Origin: JAVBSN01 sp031547045
GTDB taxonomy: Bacteria; Bacillota; Clostridia; Lachnospirales; Lachnospiraceae
Reading direction: 5' to 3'
Assembly: GCA_031547045.1 (NCBI GenBank)
Contig: JAVBSN010000021.1
Span: 1 to 18,353, forward strand
Length of the DNA stretch: 18,353 nucleotides
The first letter of the stretch is position 1. Every line of letters starts with the position of its first letter. This document shows positions 1-7,091 of this stretch, piece by piece. A model generated the notes under the pieces. It was not told where the DNA came from. It searched no databases and saw only the letters and a program-made list of their open reading frames with translations. Made by a program: the position numbers and the translations under genes.

Positions 1-713
1 CATCCATCAGCCTTTGAGTTGTTAGATTTTCCAGCAACAACAGCTTGTGGATTCTCAAATCCATTATATAATCCTACAAAGCTTTCTCTATCACAATCAT
101 ATCCTGTAATGTCAGCATTAACTGTGTAGAAAGCAAAGTGATCACGACGCTCTTTGTACTCAGTCTTATGGAATAATGTAGAACCTTCAACTTCAACTTC
201 ACCTGTATTAAAGTTTCTTTGGAAGTTAGTAGAATCATCTTCTGCGTTCCATAAACACCACTCTAAGAATGAGAATAATGTAAATGTCTTATTAGCTGAA
301 CCTTCATTAGTAAGAACTACCTTTTGAACCTCACCTTGATAATTGTTTGGTACAAAGAAAGTAACCTCTGACTTAAGATCATTGCTCTTACCTGTAATAA
401 CTGTATATCCCATACCATGACGGCACTCATAAAAATCAAGATCTTTCTTAACTGGAGACCATCCTGGTGACCATAAGTTACCACCTTCATTTATGTAGAA
501 ATAACGTCCACCCATATCAACTGGAACGTTGTTATAACGATAACGAGTTATTCTACGAAGACGTGCATCTTTATAAAAGTGATATCCTCCTGCTGTATTT
601 GAAATTAGTGAGAAGAAATCCTGTGTTCCTAAGTAGTTAATCCATGGATATGGAGTCTTAGGAGAAGTGATAACATACTCTTTCTTGGCATCATCAAAAT
701 GTCCGAATTTCAT
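1..713 (-). CDS. cbp: Cellobiose phosphorylase (GH94), 5' part only
   Basis: This enzyme phosphorolyses cellobiose to alpha-glucose-1-phosphate and glucose in the cytoplasm, saving ATP during cellodextrin use. Only the first 237 codons are present; the reading frame runs off the left edge. The N-terminus (MKFGHFDDAKKEYVI, then TPYPWINYLGTQDFFSLISN, later LRRITRYRYNNVPVDMGGRY and SPGWSPVKKDL) closely resembles clostridial cellobiose phosphorylases from memory. This part is the GH94 N-terminal beta-sandwich; the (alpha/alpha)6 barrel with the catalytic Asp lies outside the window (family length about 810 aa). The start at 713 is supported by AGAGAGG at 724-730. It lies 116 nt downstream of the epimerase gene and probably also has its own promoter at 790-818. 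Related GH94 enzymes such as chitobiose or cellodextrin phosphorylase are less likely given the N-terminal match. Confidence 0.93.
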   Translation of the reverse strand, partial: MKFGHFDDAKKEYVITSPKTPYPWINYLGTQDFFSLISNTAGGYHFYKDARLRRITRYRYNNVPVDMGGRYFYINEGGNLWSPGWSPVKKDLDFYECRHGMGYTVITGKSNDLKSEVTFFVPNNYQGEVQKVVLTNEGSANKTFTLFSFLEWCLWNAEDDSTNFQRNFNTGEVEVEGSTLFHKTEYKERRDHFAFYTVNADITGYDCDRESFVGLYNGFENPQAVVAGKSNNSKADG

Positions 714-741
714 AAACCTATAACCTCTCTTTCTCTTAATT

Positions 742-778
742 CAAGCATAATGTGTGTGTGCTTGGGCTATTTATAGCC
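742..778 (-). repeat. Two adjacent inverted repeats in the cbp leader
   Basis: GGCTAT/TTATAGCC (765-778) is a compact near-perfect palindrome just downstream of the predicted start site. CAAGCA (742-747) pairs with TGCTTG (759-764) around an 11-nt loop rich in GT. Their position, between the -10 box and the ribosome binding site, suits an operator or an mRNA 5' structure. No known riboswitch class was recognised. Confidence 0.45.
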
Positions 779-789
779 GACTGTTTTTA

Positions 790-818
790 ATTATACAGTA
801 TATATTTATAAATGGGAA
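790..818 (-). promoter_or_regulatory. Candidate sigma-A promoter of cellobiose phosphorylase gene
   Basis: On the minus strand, TTCCCA (813-818, 4/6 to the -35 consensus) and TATAAT (790-795, 6/6) are separated by 17 bp. The predicted start near 783 gives a leader of about 70 nt that contains two inverted repeats. The weak -35 element suggests an activator or a modest basal level. Confidence 0.5.
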
Positions 819-829
819 GATATTTTATC

Positions 830-1834
830 TCACATTGTAAATATTCTTTCTCTAATTGTCTTAGCTTCACCAGGTGCTAATTCCACATATCCTGACTCAT
901 CAGCAGACATACTAATATTAGGTGCATCTATTATCCAAGACATAGGTTCTGGGCAAAAATAATCTTTAGTCCCCCACTCATTCCATATAATCCAGAATTT
1001 GAATGCTTCATCAATCTCATAACATACTCTTTTGTTAGTAACAATATCTGTAGTAACTGATCCATAAAATGGTTTTCCATCAAGTTCTCCCATTACAGCA
1101 TAGTACATATCATTATCAAGAGAATGTCCAACCGGAACCATAGATCCACTTAAGTACATCTTATCGTAATTATCTTGAGGTAATACCTCTCCTGTTGGAA
1201 GACATCTTTTATTCAATTCAACCTTATCTCCAATAGGTATATATAATCTCATATTTTCAGGTTTACAATCTTCAGAAAACGGACCCATCATTGCAGTATG
1301 ATTACATACTCCATAAGGCATCTGAAAGTCTGAAATATTTGTCATTGTAAACTCATAACCAAGACCTTCTGCTGAAAGTGTAAATGTAAACTCTGCCTTA
1401 AACTTAATTGGAAGGTATGAATATGCTTCATCTTTTTCATCAAATGTATAAGAAGTCTTAGCCACTACCTTATCTTCTAATTCTTCTATGCTTACTACTT
1501 CATAATTTCTTGTATGTAAAAATCCATGAAGGTGATTGCCTAAATCTTCTTCATTAACAGGTAATTGATAAGTAGCATCACTTACTTTAAGAACACCTGC
1601 ATCAAGTCTATTTGGTAAATATAATGTAGGCAAACCATATACACAACTATTGTCTGCTATCTCTTTCATTGTCATATCTTGGTGATACCTTAAAACCTCA
1701 ATATCATTTTCATTATCATACAATCTGATAATATTACATCCTATACTTGGCGCTATCATTGCCTCATATTTGTCTGCAACAAGTTTAATTACTTGTCCAC
1801 CATTATAATCTACTAATTTTCCAGATAATTTCAT
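830..1834 (-). CDS. Aldose 1-epimerase (mutarotase) family protein
   Basis: This 334-residue protein belongs to the galactose mutarotase-like superfamily, which interconverts alpha and beta anomers of free sugars in the cytoplasm. The probable catalytic groups are visible: a His pair in NHLHGFLH (H101, H103), the general-acid His in GVCNHTAMMG (H179) and the base Glu in FCPEPMSW (E296). The start at 1834 was chosen because AGGAGG lies at 1844-1849 with 9-nt spacing and the promoter at 1864-1892 would place the transcript start near 1857; a longer frame to 1903 would overlap that promoter. It directly precedes cellobiose phosphorylase on the same strand, so a role in supplying the right glucose anomer is plausible (inference). 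The exact substrate is unknown; other superfamily members act on hexose-6-phosphates. Confidence 0.82.
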   Translation of the reverse strand: MKLSGKLVDYNGGQVIKLVADKYEAMIAPSIGCNIIRLYDNENDIEVLRYHQDMTMKEIADNSCVYGLPTLYLPNRLDAGVLKVSDATYQLPVNEEDLGNHLHGFLHTRNYEVVSIEELEDKVVAKTSYTFDEKDEAYSYLPIKFKAEFTFTLSAEGLGYEFTMTNISDFQMPYGVCNHTAMMGPFSEDCKPENMRLYIPIGDKVELNKRCLPTGEVLPQDNYDKMYLSGSMVPVGHSLDNDMYYAVMGELDGKPFYGSVTTDIVTNKRVCYEIDEAFKFWIIWNEWGTKDYFCPEPMSWIIDAPNISMSADESGYVELAPGEAKTIRERIFTM

Positions 1835-1863
1835 TGCGTTATACCTCCTCGTCATTGCAATTA

Positions 1864-1892
1864 ATTGTATCATATGGACTAAATAGTGTCTA
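1864..1892 (-). promoter_or_regulatory. Sigma-A promoter of epimerase gene
   Basis: On the minus strand, TAGACA (1887-1892, 5/6) and TACAAT (1864-1869, 5/6) are 17 bp apart, with a TGA extension immediately upstream of the -10 box. The predicted start near 1857 leaves a short leader holding AGGAGG, which supports the 1834 start codon. Confidence 0.65.
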
Positions 1893-1968
1893 TTAAATAT
1901 CAATTAATTTTCTGTATATATATTTCAATTTTCAAATAGTCTATAATAATAAAAACATGGTGTTCAAC

Positions 1969-1986
1969 CCACAAATGTGGTATAAT
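1969..1986 (+). promoter_or_regulatory. Extended -10 promoter with abutting palindrome, MCP operon
   Basis: TATAAT at 1981-1986 is preceded by TGG, an extended -10 element; no good -35 hexamer lies 17 bp upstream. The perfect inverted repeat CCACA-AA-TGTGG (1969-1980) abuts the -10 box and occupies the spacer, where a bound protein could block or assist polymerase. No FliA/SigD-like sequence was seen. Confidence 0.5.
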
Positions 1987-2033
1987 GCTTAAATAAAATA
2001 ATAAGATTTATAATGTATTTATGGAGGATTTTT

Positions 2034-3512
2034 ATGGATGAATCACAGTTACAAAAAAACAAAATGGTTAATGCTGTTGTATTAAGGCTTACCACTATAA
2101 TTTCAGTAGCATTACTTTTGGGTTATGTTGGTGAAATTGTAAAAGGGCACCGAACCGTTACCTACTTTATGACATTTGGCGCTGTTATAATTGTAAGTTT
2201 AACTATTGACTTTATATGTTATTTCTTAAACAAGTCAGCAACTTATTTAAGATATGTTTTTATGTTTGGATATTTAGCCGTATATGGCTTTGCAATGCTT
2301 ACTAAAGGTAATGATCTTACTTTTGTATTCTGGATACCAGCATTTATCACTTATATCTTATACTTTGATTTGAAAGTGTCGATAATTGCATCAGTTAATA
2401 TGTTAGTTATAAATATTATTCAAGTAATAAGCGTTATAATTAGTGGGAATTTTAATTCTGAAAATTCAACCACTTATACAATTATTTTTGCTGTTATAAT
2501 AATAATCTCATATGCAATTATTCAAACTACTATAACAAATAATAAAATTAATTCTGAGGCTATATCAGAGATTAATAATGAACAAGAAAAGCAACAATAT
2601 ATGTTAGACGATGTTCTTAAGGTTGCTATGACAGTTAAGAATAATGCCGAGAATGTTAGTATAATAATGAAAGAGCTTAACGAATCAAACTCTATAGTTT
2701 CTTCTGCTGTTAATGAGATTGCTCAAGGAATGCAACACAACGCAGAAAGTATAGAACAACAAAGTCAAATGAGTAATGCCATACAACAAGTTATAAATAA
2801 TGTATCTGACAACTCTACTAACATGGTTTCAATAGCTGAGAAATCAATTAATATATTAGAGTTAGGATATACAGATGTTGATAATCTTAAAACTCAATCA
2901 TTACAAGTAAGTTCAATTAATAATCAAGTAGTAGAATCAATGAACAATCTTAGAAATAAGACTCAAGAAGTTAAAGATATTGCAAGTATTATATTTGATA
3001 TATCTAATCAAACTAATTTATTAGCACTTAATGCTTCTATTGAAAGTGCTAGAGCTGGTGAAGCTGGTCGTGGATTTGCTGTTGTTGCAGATCAGATTCG
3101 TAACCTTGCCGAAGAGACAAGAGTATCTACAGAAAACATTAATAATATATTAAGTGAATTATGCCACAATGCAGATTCAACTGCAGAAGCAATTAGTAAT
3201 ATAGAAGAAGTTTCAAACAAACAGAACCAACTTATAGAATTAACAGGTAATCATTTTGCTGATATTAAAAATATGTTATGCACATTGACTAATGATATAG
3301 AAAATGTTGATTCAATGATTCAAAACTTAGTTTCTTCAAACGAAGGAATACTTGTTAGTGTAGAAAGATTATCGTCTGTAACTGAAGAAGTAACTGCTAA
3401 CTCTGAAGAAGCAGCAGGCATGTGTGATAATACTTTAGATAAGTCTGAGCAAGTTAAAGATATTATATCTGAATTAGTAGATAACGTAGAAGCTTTTAAT
3501 AAATATTTATAA
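2034..3512 (+). CDS. Methyl-accepting chemotaxis protein, six-TM type
   Basis: This 492-residue chemoreceptor has about six hydrophobic helices in its first 170 residues (near 14-37, 43-66, 72-90, 96-112, 115-137, 149-167), with almost no extracellular ligand domain. A long cytoplasmic coiled coil follows. The signalling hairpin tip begins near N328 (NLLALNASIESARAGEAGRG, then FAVVADQIRNLAEETR) and would bind CheA and CheW. I do not recognise a HAMP domain. The start at 2034 is preferred because GGAGG at 2023-2027 sits 6 nt upstream; an in-frame ATG at 2013 precedes that site and lacks one of its own. The ligand is unknown; the membrane-embedded sensor suggests a hydrophobic or energy-related signal (inference). 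It is co-oriented with the HD-domain gene 31 nt downstream, so the two are probably one operon. Confidence 0.92.
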   Translation: MDESQLQKNKMVNAVVLRLTTIISVALLLGYVGEIVKGHRTVTYFMTFGAVIIVSLTIDFICYFLNKSATYLRYVFMFGYLAVYGFAMLTKGNDLTFVFWIPAFITYILYFDLKVSIIASVNMLVINIIQVISVIISGNFNSENSTTYTIIFAVIIIISYAIIQTTITNNKINSEAISEINNEQEKQQYMLDDVLKVAMTVKNNAENVSIIMKELNESNSIVSSAVNEIAQGMQHNAESIEQQSQMSNAIQQVINNVSDNSTNMVSIAEKSINILELGYTDVDNLKTQSLQVSSINNQVVESMNNLRNKTQEVKDIASIIFDISNQTNLLALNASIESARAGEAGRGFAVVADQIRNLAEETRVSTENINNILSELCHNADSTAEAISNIEEVSNKQNQLIELTGNHFADIKNMLCTLTNDIENVDSMIQNLVSSNEGILVSVERLSSVTEEVTANSEEAAGMCDNTLDKSEQVKDIISELVDNVEAFNKYL

Positions 3513-3543
3513 CGGTTAGTAAATTTCTTATACGGAGGATAAC

Positions 3544-3972
3544 ATGTTAGAAAAAGCCATTATGATTGCTGTTCAATCCCACATGGGACAAGTTGATAAA
3601 GCTGGAAAGCCATATATTCTTCATCCACTTAGGGTAATGAATAGTGGAAAGACAGAAAAGGAAATGATTTGTGGTGTATTACATGATGTAATTGAAGATA
3701 CCCCTGTCACTTTAGAATCACTTAGACAAGAAGGCTTTTCTGAAGATATAATACATATCTTAGATTTATTAACTAGAGATGAATCTATGACTTATGATGA
3801 ATATATTGATAGAGTATCTACGGATAAAGAAGCAATAGCAATAAAATTATATGATCTAACCGATAATATGAATAGAGATCGCATACCTAATCCAACTATT
3901 ACCGACGCTAAACGGCACCTAAAATATGAGAAGGCATACGCCACACTTATTCATATACTCAACACATTTTAG
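3544..3972 (+). CDS. Small stand-alone HD-domain protein, (p)ppGpp hydrolase type
   Basis: This 142-residue protein matches only the HD hydrolase domain of RelA/SpoT enzymes, which removes the 3'-pyrophosphate of (p)ppGpp. The metal-site pattern is intact: H27 in YILHPLRV, H47-D48 with E51-D52 in LHDVIEDT, and D104 in KLYDLTDNM. There is no synthetase, TGS or ACT domain, so it resembles the small alarmone hydrolase (Mesh1-like) type. Hydrolysis of another nucleotide is possible, since many small HD proteins of this group are untested. GGAGG at 3534-3538 sits 5 nt before the ATG. It is probably translated from the MCP transcript, and a strong terminator follows immediately. Confidence 0.78.
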   Translation: MLEKAIMIAVQSHMGQVDKAGKPYILHPLRVMNSGKTEKEMICGVLHDVIEDTPVTLESLRQEGFSEDIIHILDLLTRDESMTYDEYIDRVSTDKEAIAIKLYDLTDNMNRDRIPNPTITDAKRHLKYEKAYATLIHILNTF

Positions 3973-3978
3973 TATATT

Positions 3979-4027
3979 TATATAACATAAAAGAGGCATC
4001 CATAGGATGCCTCTTTTATGTTATATA
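3979..4027. terminator. Bidirectional terminator with 23-bp perfect stem
   Basis: The arms 3979-4001 and 4005-4027 are perfectly complementary over 23 bp with a 3-nt loop (ATA). The GC-rich core GAGGCATCC is flanked by A and T runs on both sides, so it can terminate the HD-domain operon on the plus strand and acpP on the minus strand. The convergent gene layout agrees. Confidence 0.93.
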
Positions 4028-4031
4028 CGTA

Positions 4032-4265
4032 CTATGCTTCTACGCCTAAAGTTTTAAGGAATTCCATAACATCCTCAACTGTATCTAGCGCTGCTAATTC
4101 ATCAGAAGGTATTTCAACGTTGTATTCTTCCTCTAATGCCATTACTAACTCAAATAAATCAAGAGAATCAGCTCCTAAATCATCTTTAAAAGATGTTGTC
4201 GCATTAATCTCACTAGCTTCTACATTAAGTTGCTCAGCAATAATCTCTTTCATCTTCTCTAGCAT
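4032..4265 (-). CDS. acpP: Acyl carrier protein
   Basis: This 77-residue acidic protein carries growing acyl chains in type II fatty acid synthesis. Ser34 in the GADSLDLFELVM motif is the 4'-phosphopantetheine site, and the helix III region EEEYNVEIP is typical. The start at 4265 is set by AAGGAGG at 4274-4280 with 8-nt spacing; an in-frame TTG further upstream overlaps that site and is unlikely. It has its own promoter and terminator and no fatty-acid synthesis genes beside it, so it may be a second, specialised carrier rather than the main one. This cannot be decided from the window. Confidence 0.95.
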   Translation of the reverse strand: MLEKMKEIIAEQLNVEASEINATTSFKDDLGADSLDLFELVMALEEEYNVEIPSDELAALDTVEDVMEFLKTLGVEA

Positions 4266-4302
4266 CAATATGTCCTCCTTCAATATAATTCTTATAAACT
4301 AG

Positions 4303-4331
4303 AATATACAACAGCTATATATATATGTCAA
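4303..4331 (-). promoter_or_regulatory. Sigma-A promoter of acpP
   Basis: On the minus strand, TTGACA (4326-4331, perfect) and TATATT (4303-4308, 5/6) are 17 bp apart. The start near 4296 gives a leader of about 30 nt. It makes acpP transcription independent of the EAL gene upstream. Confidence 0.85.
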
Positions 4332-4342
4332 GAAAATATATA

Positions 4343-6436
4343 TTAAAAATCTAACCTATTAAATTCTTCAAAGGTCATAGGTTTTGCAAAGAAGAATCCT
4401 TGTGCTATATCGCAATTAGAATCTTGTAAAAATTCCACATGTTCCTTAGTTTCAACACCCTCTGCAATAACTCCTAGATTCAAGTCTTTAGCCATTGCAA
4501 TTGTATGACTAACTACTATTTTTCCTCTTCTACTAGACAACTTTTTATCTAAGAAATTTCTGTCAATCTTAATAGTATCAATCGGAACATTTCTAAGCAT
4601 ACTAAGTGATGAATAACCTGAGCCAAAATCATCTACTTCTATGTGGAAACCCCTTGATTGTAATCGTGTTAATATTTCTAATACTTCTTCTTCCTTACCA
4701 GCTAATACTGATTCTGTTATCTCTAATATCAATAAATCTGATGTAAGTCTATATTTATTCATTAAGTTCTTAAGAACCCTAACTATATCATTATTTTTAA
4801 TATGGTATCTAGATATATTAACCGCTAATGGAAGTGGTTTTCTTCCTAAATCTATCCATGTTCTTATTGCAATACATGCTTGTTCCCACATATATTCATC
4901 TAACTTTAGTATAAAGCCATTCTTTTCAAATAAAGGAATAAAATCGCCAGGCATAATAAGCCCTTTAACAGGATGTTGCCATCTGGCTAATACTTCTGCA
5001 CCAACTACAGTTCCTTCCTTTAGACTAAACTTAGGTTGCAAATACATCTTAAACTGATTATCAGCTAATGAAGCTACCATATCTTGCTCTATTTCACGGT
5101 TCTTAATAATGTTCTCTCTATACTGTTCATCATAAAAAGCACAGAATTTCATAACATTACCCTTTACCGTTTTTCCTGCAAGCATTGCTCTATCACACAT
5201 TAAGTTAACTGGAATGTCACTTTTATCTGGTAGGTATATTCCATAACTAGTGTTAACATCAAAAGAAAATTCATTAATATATACTGCTTTTCTAATCTTC
5301 TCTATTTGCCTAATTACATCTCCTCTGTTTCTGTAACTATAGCACATGCAAAATACATCTGAATGGATTCTAGCATACAATGCTTCCTCAGGAAGTTTTG
5401 TTCTAAGAACATTACCTATATGTACCAAAACCTTATCACCCATACTCATATCGAACAGGTCATTAATCATCTTGAATTTTTCTATATCGAATACTACTAT
5501 TGCATATCTTTCATCTGGATTATCTTTAATCAACCTTGCTGCATCCATAAAAAATCTTGCTGAATTAGGTAATCCTGTTAACACGTCATAATCCGCTCTA
5601 TATCTTAATTCTTCAAATGTTCTAGTAACAGTATCAACATCTTTAATAGTTCCAATGGCTCTTACATTTATACCATCAGCATCTCTCATTATCTGTATTG
5701 TAATCTTGTACCATAAAACATTATCATGCTTATCAACAAATCGACATGTAACTTCCCTGAAATTATCATCCCTATTATTAAATAACATATTATATATATC
5801 TAAATCTTCTTCATATATAATCTTTCTAGTATTACTATCTTTAGTAAAATCTATATTAGTTATATTTGCTATGCCAAATTTCTCTTCAAACAATGGGGAA
5901 ACATAACTTGTTCCCTCAATATAATTATATTCAAATACAATAGTCTTTATCTGAGCCACTACAGTACTATATAATTCTCCTGATAGTCTAAGTTTTTCTT
6001 TGTATACATTTTCTTTTGTGCTAGTAATTTCTATCTTCTTACTCTTACCATTTGAAATCAATTCTTCTGTATTTAAAATAGAACACATTACAACATCTTT
6101 ACCATCAATCCATTTTATAATACTTATTTTCTCAAACATATAACTATCAAATAAATCTGAGTATACTTTAACAGTTTTAATTTCGTTCTTTGGCAATTGA
6201 ACCATAGGACAACTAAGGCATGGCAATTCACTATCCTTAAACAATTCATGACATGTCATCCCAACTATTTCATTATCTAATTTTACTAACTCGTTCATTC
6301 GTTTATTTGCATATAAAATAGTAAAATCTTCTGTACTAAGTACAAAAACAGCATTACCGGTTCCGTCCAATATGGAGCCTATTATTTCATTAGCTAATCC
6401 TAGCTCTATCGCATCATCTTTATTTGTCAAATTCAT
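4343..6436 (-). CDS. PAS/PAS/GGDEF(degenerate)/EAL cyclic-di-GMP phosphodiesterase
   Basis: This 697-residue soluble protein has an N-terminal PAS domain (about 15-110), a second PAS (about 150-270), a GGDEF domain (about 280-430) and an EAL domain (about 445-697). The diguanylate cyclase signature is HSDVF at residues 358-362, so synthesis is unlikely and the domain is probably a GTP-sensing module (family knowledge). The EAL site looks complete: E481 in AEVLARW, Asn in VNIS, Glu in EITES, D602-D603 in VDDFGSGYSS, Lys in IKIDR, Glu in AEGVET and Gln in AQGFFFAKP. It should therefore degrade cyclic-di-GMP. The first PAS has a CX10CX2C motif (C62, C73, C76). No membrane segment is seen. The ATG at 6436 has AGGTGG at 6442-6447; a GTG at 6445 overlaps that site. 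Confidence 0.9.
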   Translation of the reverse strand: MNLTNKDDAIELGLANEIIGSILDGTGNAVFVLSTEDFTILYANKRMNELVKLDNEIVGMTCHELFKDSELPCLSCPMVQLPKNEIKTVKVYSDLFDSYMFEKISIIKWIDGKDVVMCSILNTEELISNGKSKKIEITSTKENVYKEKLRLSGELYSTVVAQIKTIVFEYNYIEGTSYVSPLFEEKFGIANITNIDFTKDSNTRKIIYEEDLDIYNMLFNNRDDNFREVTCRFVDKHDNVLWYKITIQIMRDADGINVRAIGTIKDVDTVTRTFEELRYRADYDVLTGLPNSARFFMDAARLIKDNPDERYAIVVFDIEKFKMINDLFDMSMGDKVLVHIGNVLRTKLPEEALYARIHSDVFCMCYSYRNRGDVIRQIEKIRKAVYINEFSFDVNTSYGIYLPDKSDIPVNLMCDRAMLAGKTVKGNVMKFCAFYDEQYRENIIKNREIEQDMVASLADNQFKMYLQPKFSLKEGTVVGAEVLARWQHPVKGLIMPGDFIPLFEKNGFILKLDEYMWEQACIAIRTWIDLGRKPLPLAVNISRYHIKNNDIVRVLKNLMNKYRLTSDLLILEITESVLAGKEEEVLEILTRLQSRGFHIEVDDFGSGYSSLSMLRNVPIDTIKIDRNFLDKKLSSRRGKIVVSHTIAMAKDLNLGVIAEGVETKEHVEFLQDSNCDIAQGFFFAKPMTFEEFNRLDF

Positions 6437-6476
6437 ATTCACCACCTATATTTTCACCGAAAAATCTAGTAATTCA

Positions 6477-6505
6477 AATATATCAATTATTAATTGTTAT
6501 GTCAA
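6477..6505 (-). promoter_or_regulatory. Sigma-A promoter of EAL gene with palindromic spacer
   Basis: On the minus strand, TTGACA (6500-6505, perfect) and TATATT (6477-6482, 5/6, with TGA extension) are 17 bp apart. The spacer contains the perfect palindrome CAATTA-T-TAATTG (6484-6496), a possible operator between the two boxes. Confidence 0.8.
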
Positions 6506-6548
6506 CGAAAAGAAGAATTTTTCAACAAAAAATGCCTACTTATGTATA

Positions 6549-6577
6549 TTGACAAATCTCTATGTCTTTTATATAAT
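6549..6577 (+). promoter_or_regulatory. Consensus sigma-A promoter of perR
   Basis: TTGACA (6549-6554) and TATAAT (6572-6577) are both perfect with a 17-bp spacer. The predicted start is near 6584, about 40 nt before the start codon. It is divergent from the EAL gene promoter. Confidence 0.9.
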
Positions 6578-6583
6578 AAAAAC

Positions 6584-6599
6584 AATAATAGTTATTATT
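6584..6599 (+). promoter_or_regulatory. Palindromic candidate operator at perR start site
   Basis: AATAATA-GT-TATTATT is a perfect 7-2-7 inverted repeat at the predicted transcription start. Its size and AT-only arms resemble Fur-family operators (B. subtilis PerR box is a 7-1-7 AT-rich repeat), but the sequence does not match that consensus exactly. Autoregulation by the encoded protein is the natural inference. Confidence 0.5.
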
Positions 6600-6624
6600 T
6601 TTAAAGAAAAAAAGGGGGGATATT

Positions 6625-7017
6625 ATGCAACCTGCTCTAAAACATAGTCGTCAGCGTGAAGCAATTATAGATTTTTTAAAAACTAGAAAAGATCATCCTA
6701 CTGCCGATATAGTATATAGCAATTTAAGAGAAGATCTTCCTAATATAAGTCTAGGCACTGTTTATAGAAATCTTTCTTTATTGTCTGATAGAGGGGAAAT
6801 ATTGAGAATATCTTGCAACGGAAAAGCCGACCATTTTGACGGATTTACACATCCACATTATCATTTTTCATGTAAAGAATGTGGTGGTGTTTCTGATATA
6901 GAAATGGATTTATCAGATATGATATATGATAAGGTTTCAGATAATTTTGATGGACAAATAACAGAACACTCTTTATTATTTTCAGGTATTTGTCATGATT
7001 GTTTACAAACAAAATAA
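6625..7017 (+). CDS. perR: Fur-family peroxide-responsive repressor
   Basis: This 130-residue DNA-binding protein has the Fur-family winged helix (residues 5-65, with SLGTVYRNLSLL as recognition region) and a C-terminal dimerisation domain. The regulatory-metal ligands known from Bacillus subtilis PerR (H37, D85, H91, H93, D104) align with H24, D72, H78, H80 and D91 here. The Asp at D91 favours PerR over Fur, which usually has Glu there. A structural zinc site is formed by C83/C86 (CKEC) and C123/C126 (CHDC). It probably represses oxidative-stress genes and derepresses on His oxidation by peroxide (family knowledge). The start at 6625 follows a run of six G at 6614-6619. No peroxidase or rubrerythrin gene adjoins it in the window. 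Confidence 0.88.
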   Translation: MQPALKHSRQREAIIDFLKTRKDHPTADIVYSNLREDLPNISLGTVYRNLSLLSDRGEILRISCNGKADHFDGFTHPHYHFSCKECGGVSDIEMDLSDMIYDKVSDNFDGQITEHSLLFSGICHDCLQTK

Positions 7018-7040
7018 ATATATGTAATAACTTATATTTA

Positions 7041-7087
7041 AAAAGAGATAAGACATAAATATTTACTATCTATGTCTTATTTCTTTT
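7041..7087. terminator. Terminator between perR and spoIIQ-like gene
   Basis: The arms 7041-7057 and 7071-7087 pair over 17 bp (one G-T pair) with a 13-nt loop. A-rich and T-rich outer ends on both sides suit termination from either direction, matching the convergent genes. Confidence 0.8.
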
Positions 7088-7091
7088 ACGT

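Noticed and set aside
4018..4302. 94-codon open frame on the plus strand opposite acpP
   Set aside because: It is a Ser-rich antisense shadow of acpP with no ribosome binding site, and its start lies inside the terminator stem.
6584..6599. Exact B. subtilis PerR box
   Set aside because: The repeat is 7-2-7 with AATAATA arms, not the 7-1-7 TTATAAT consensus; kept only as a candidate operator.
6372..6647. 91-codon plus-strand frame overlapping the divergent promoter region and the start of perR
   Set aside because: It spans both promoters and reads into perR in another frame; no ribosome binding site.
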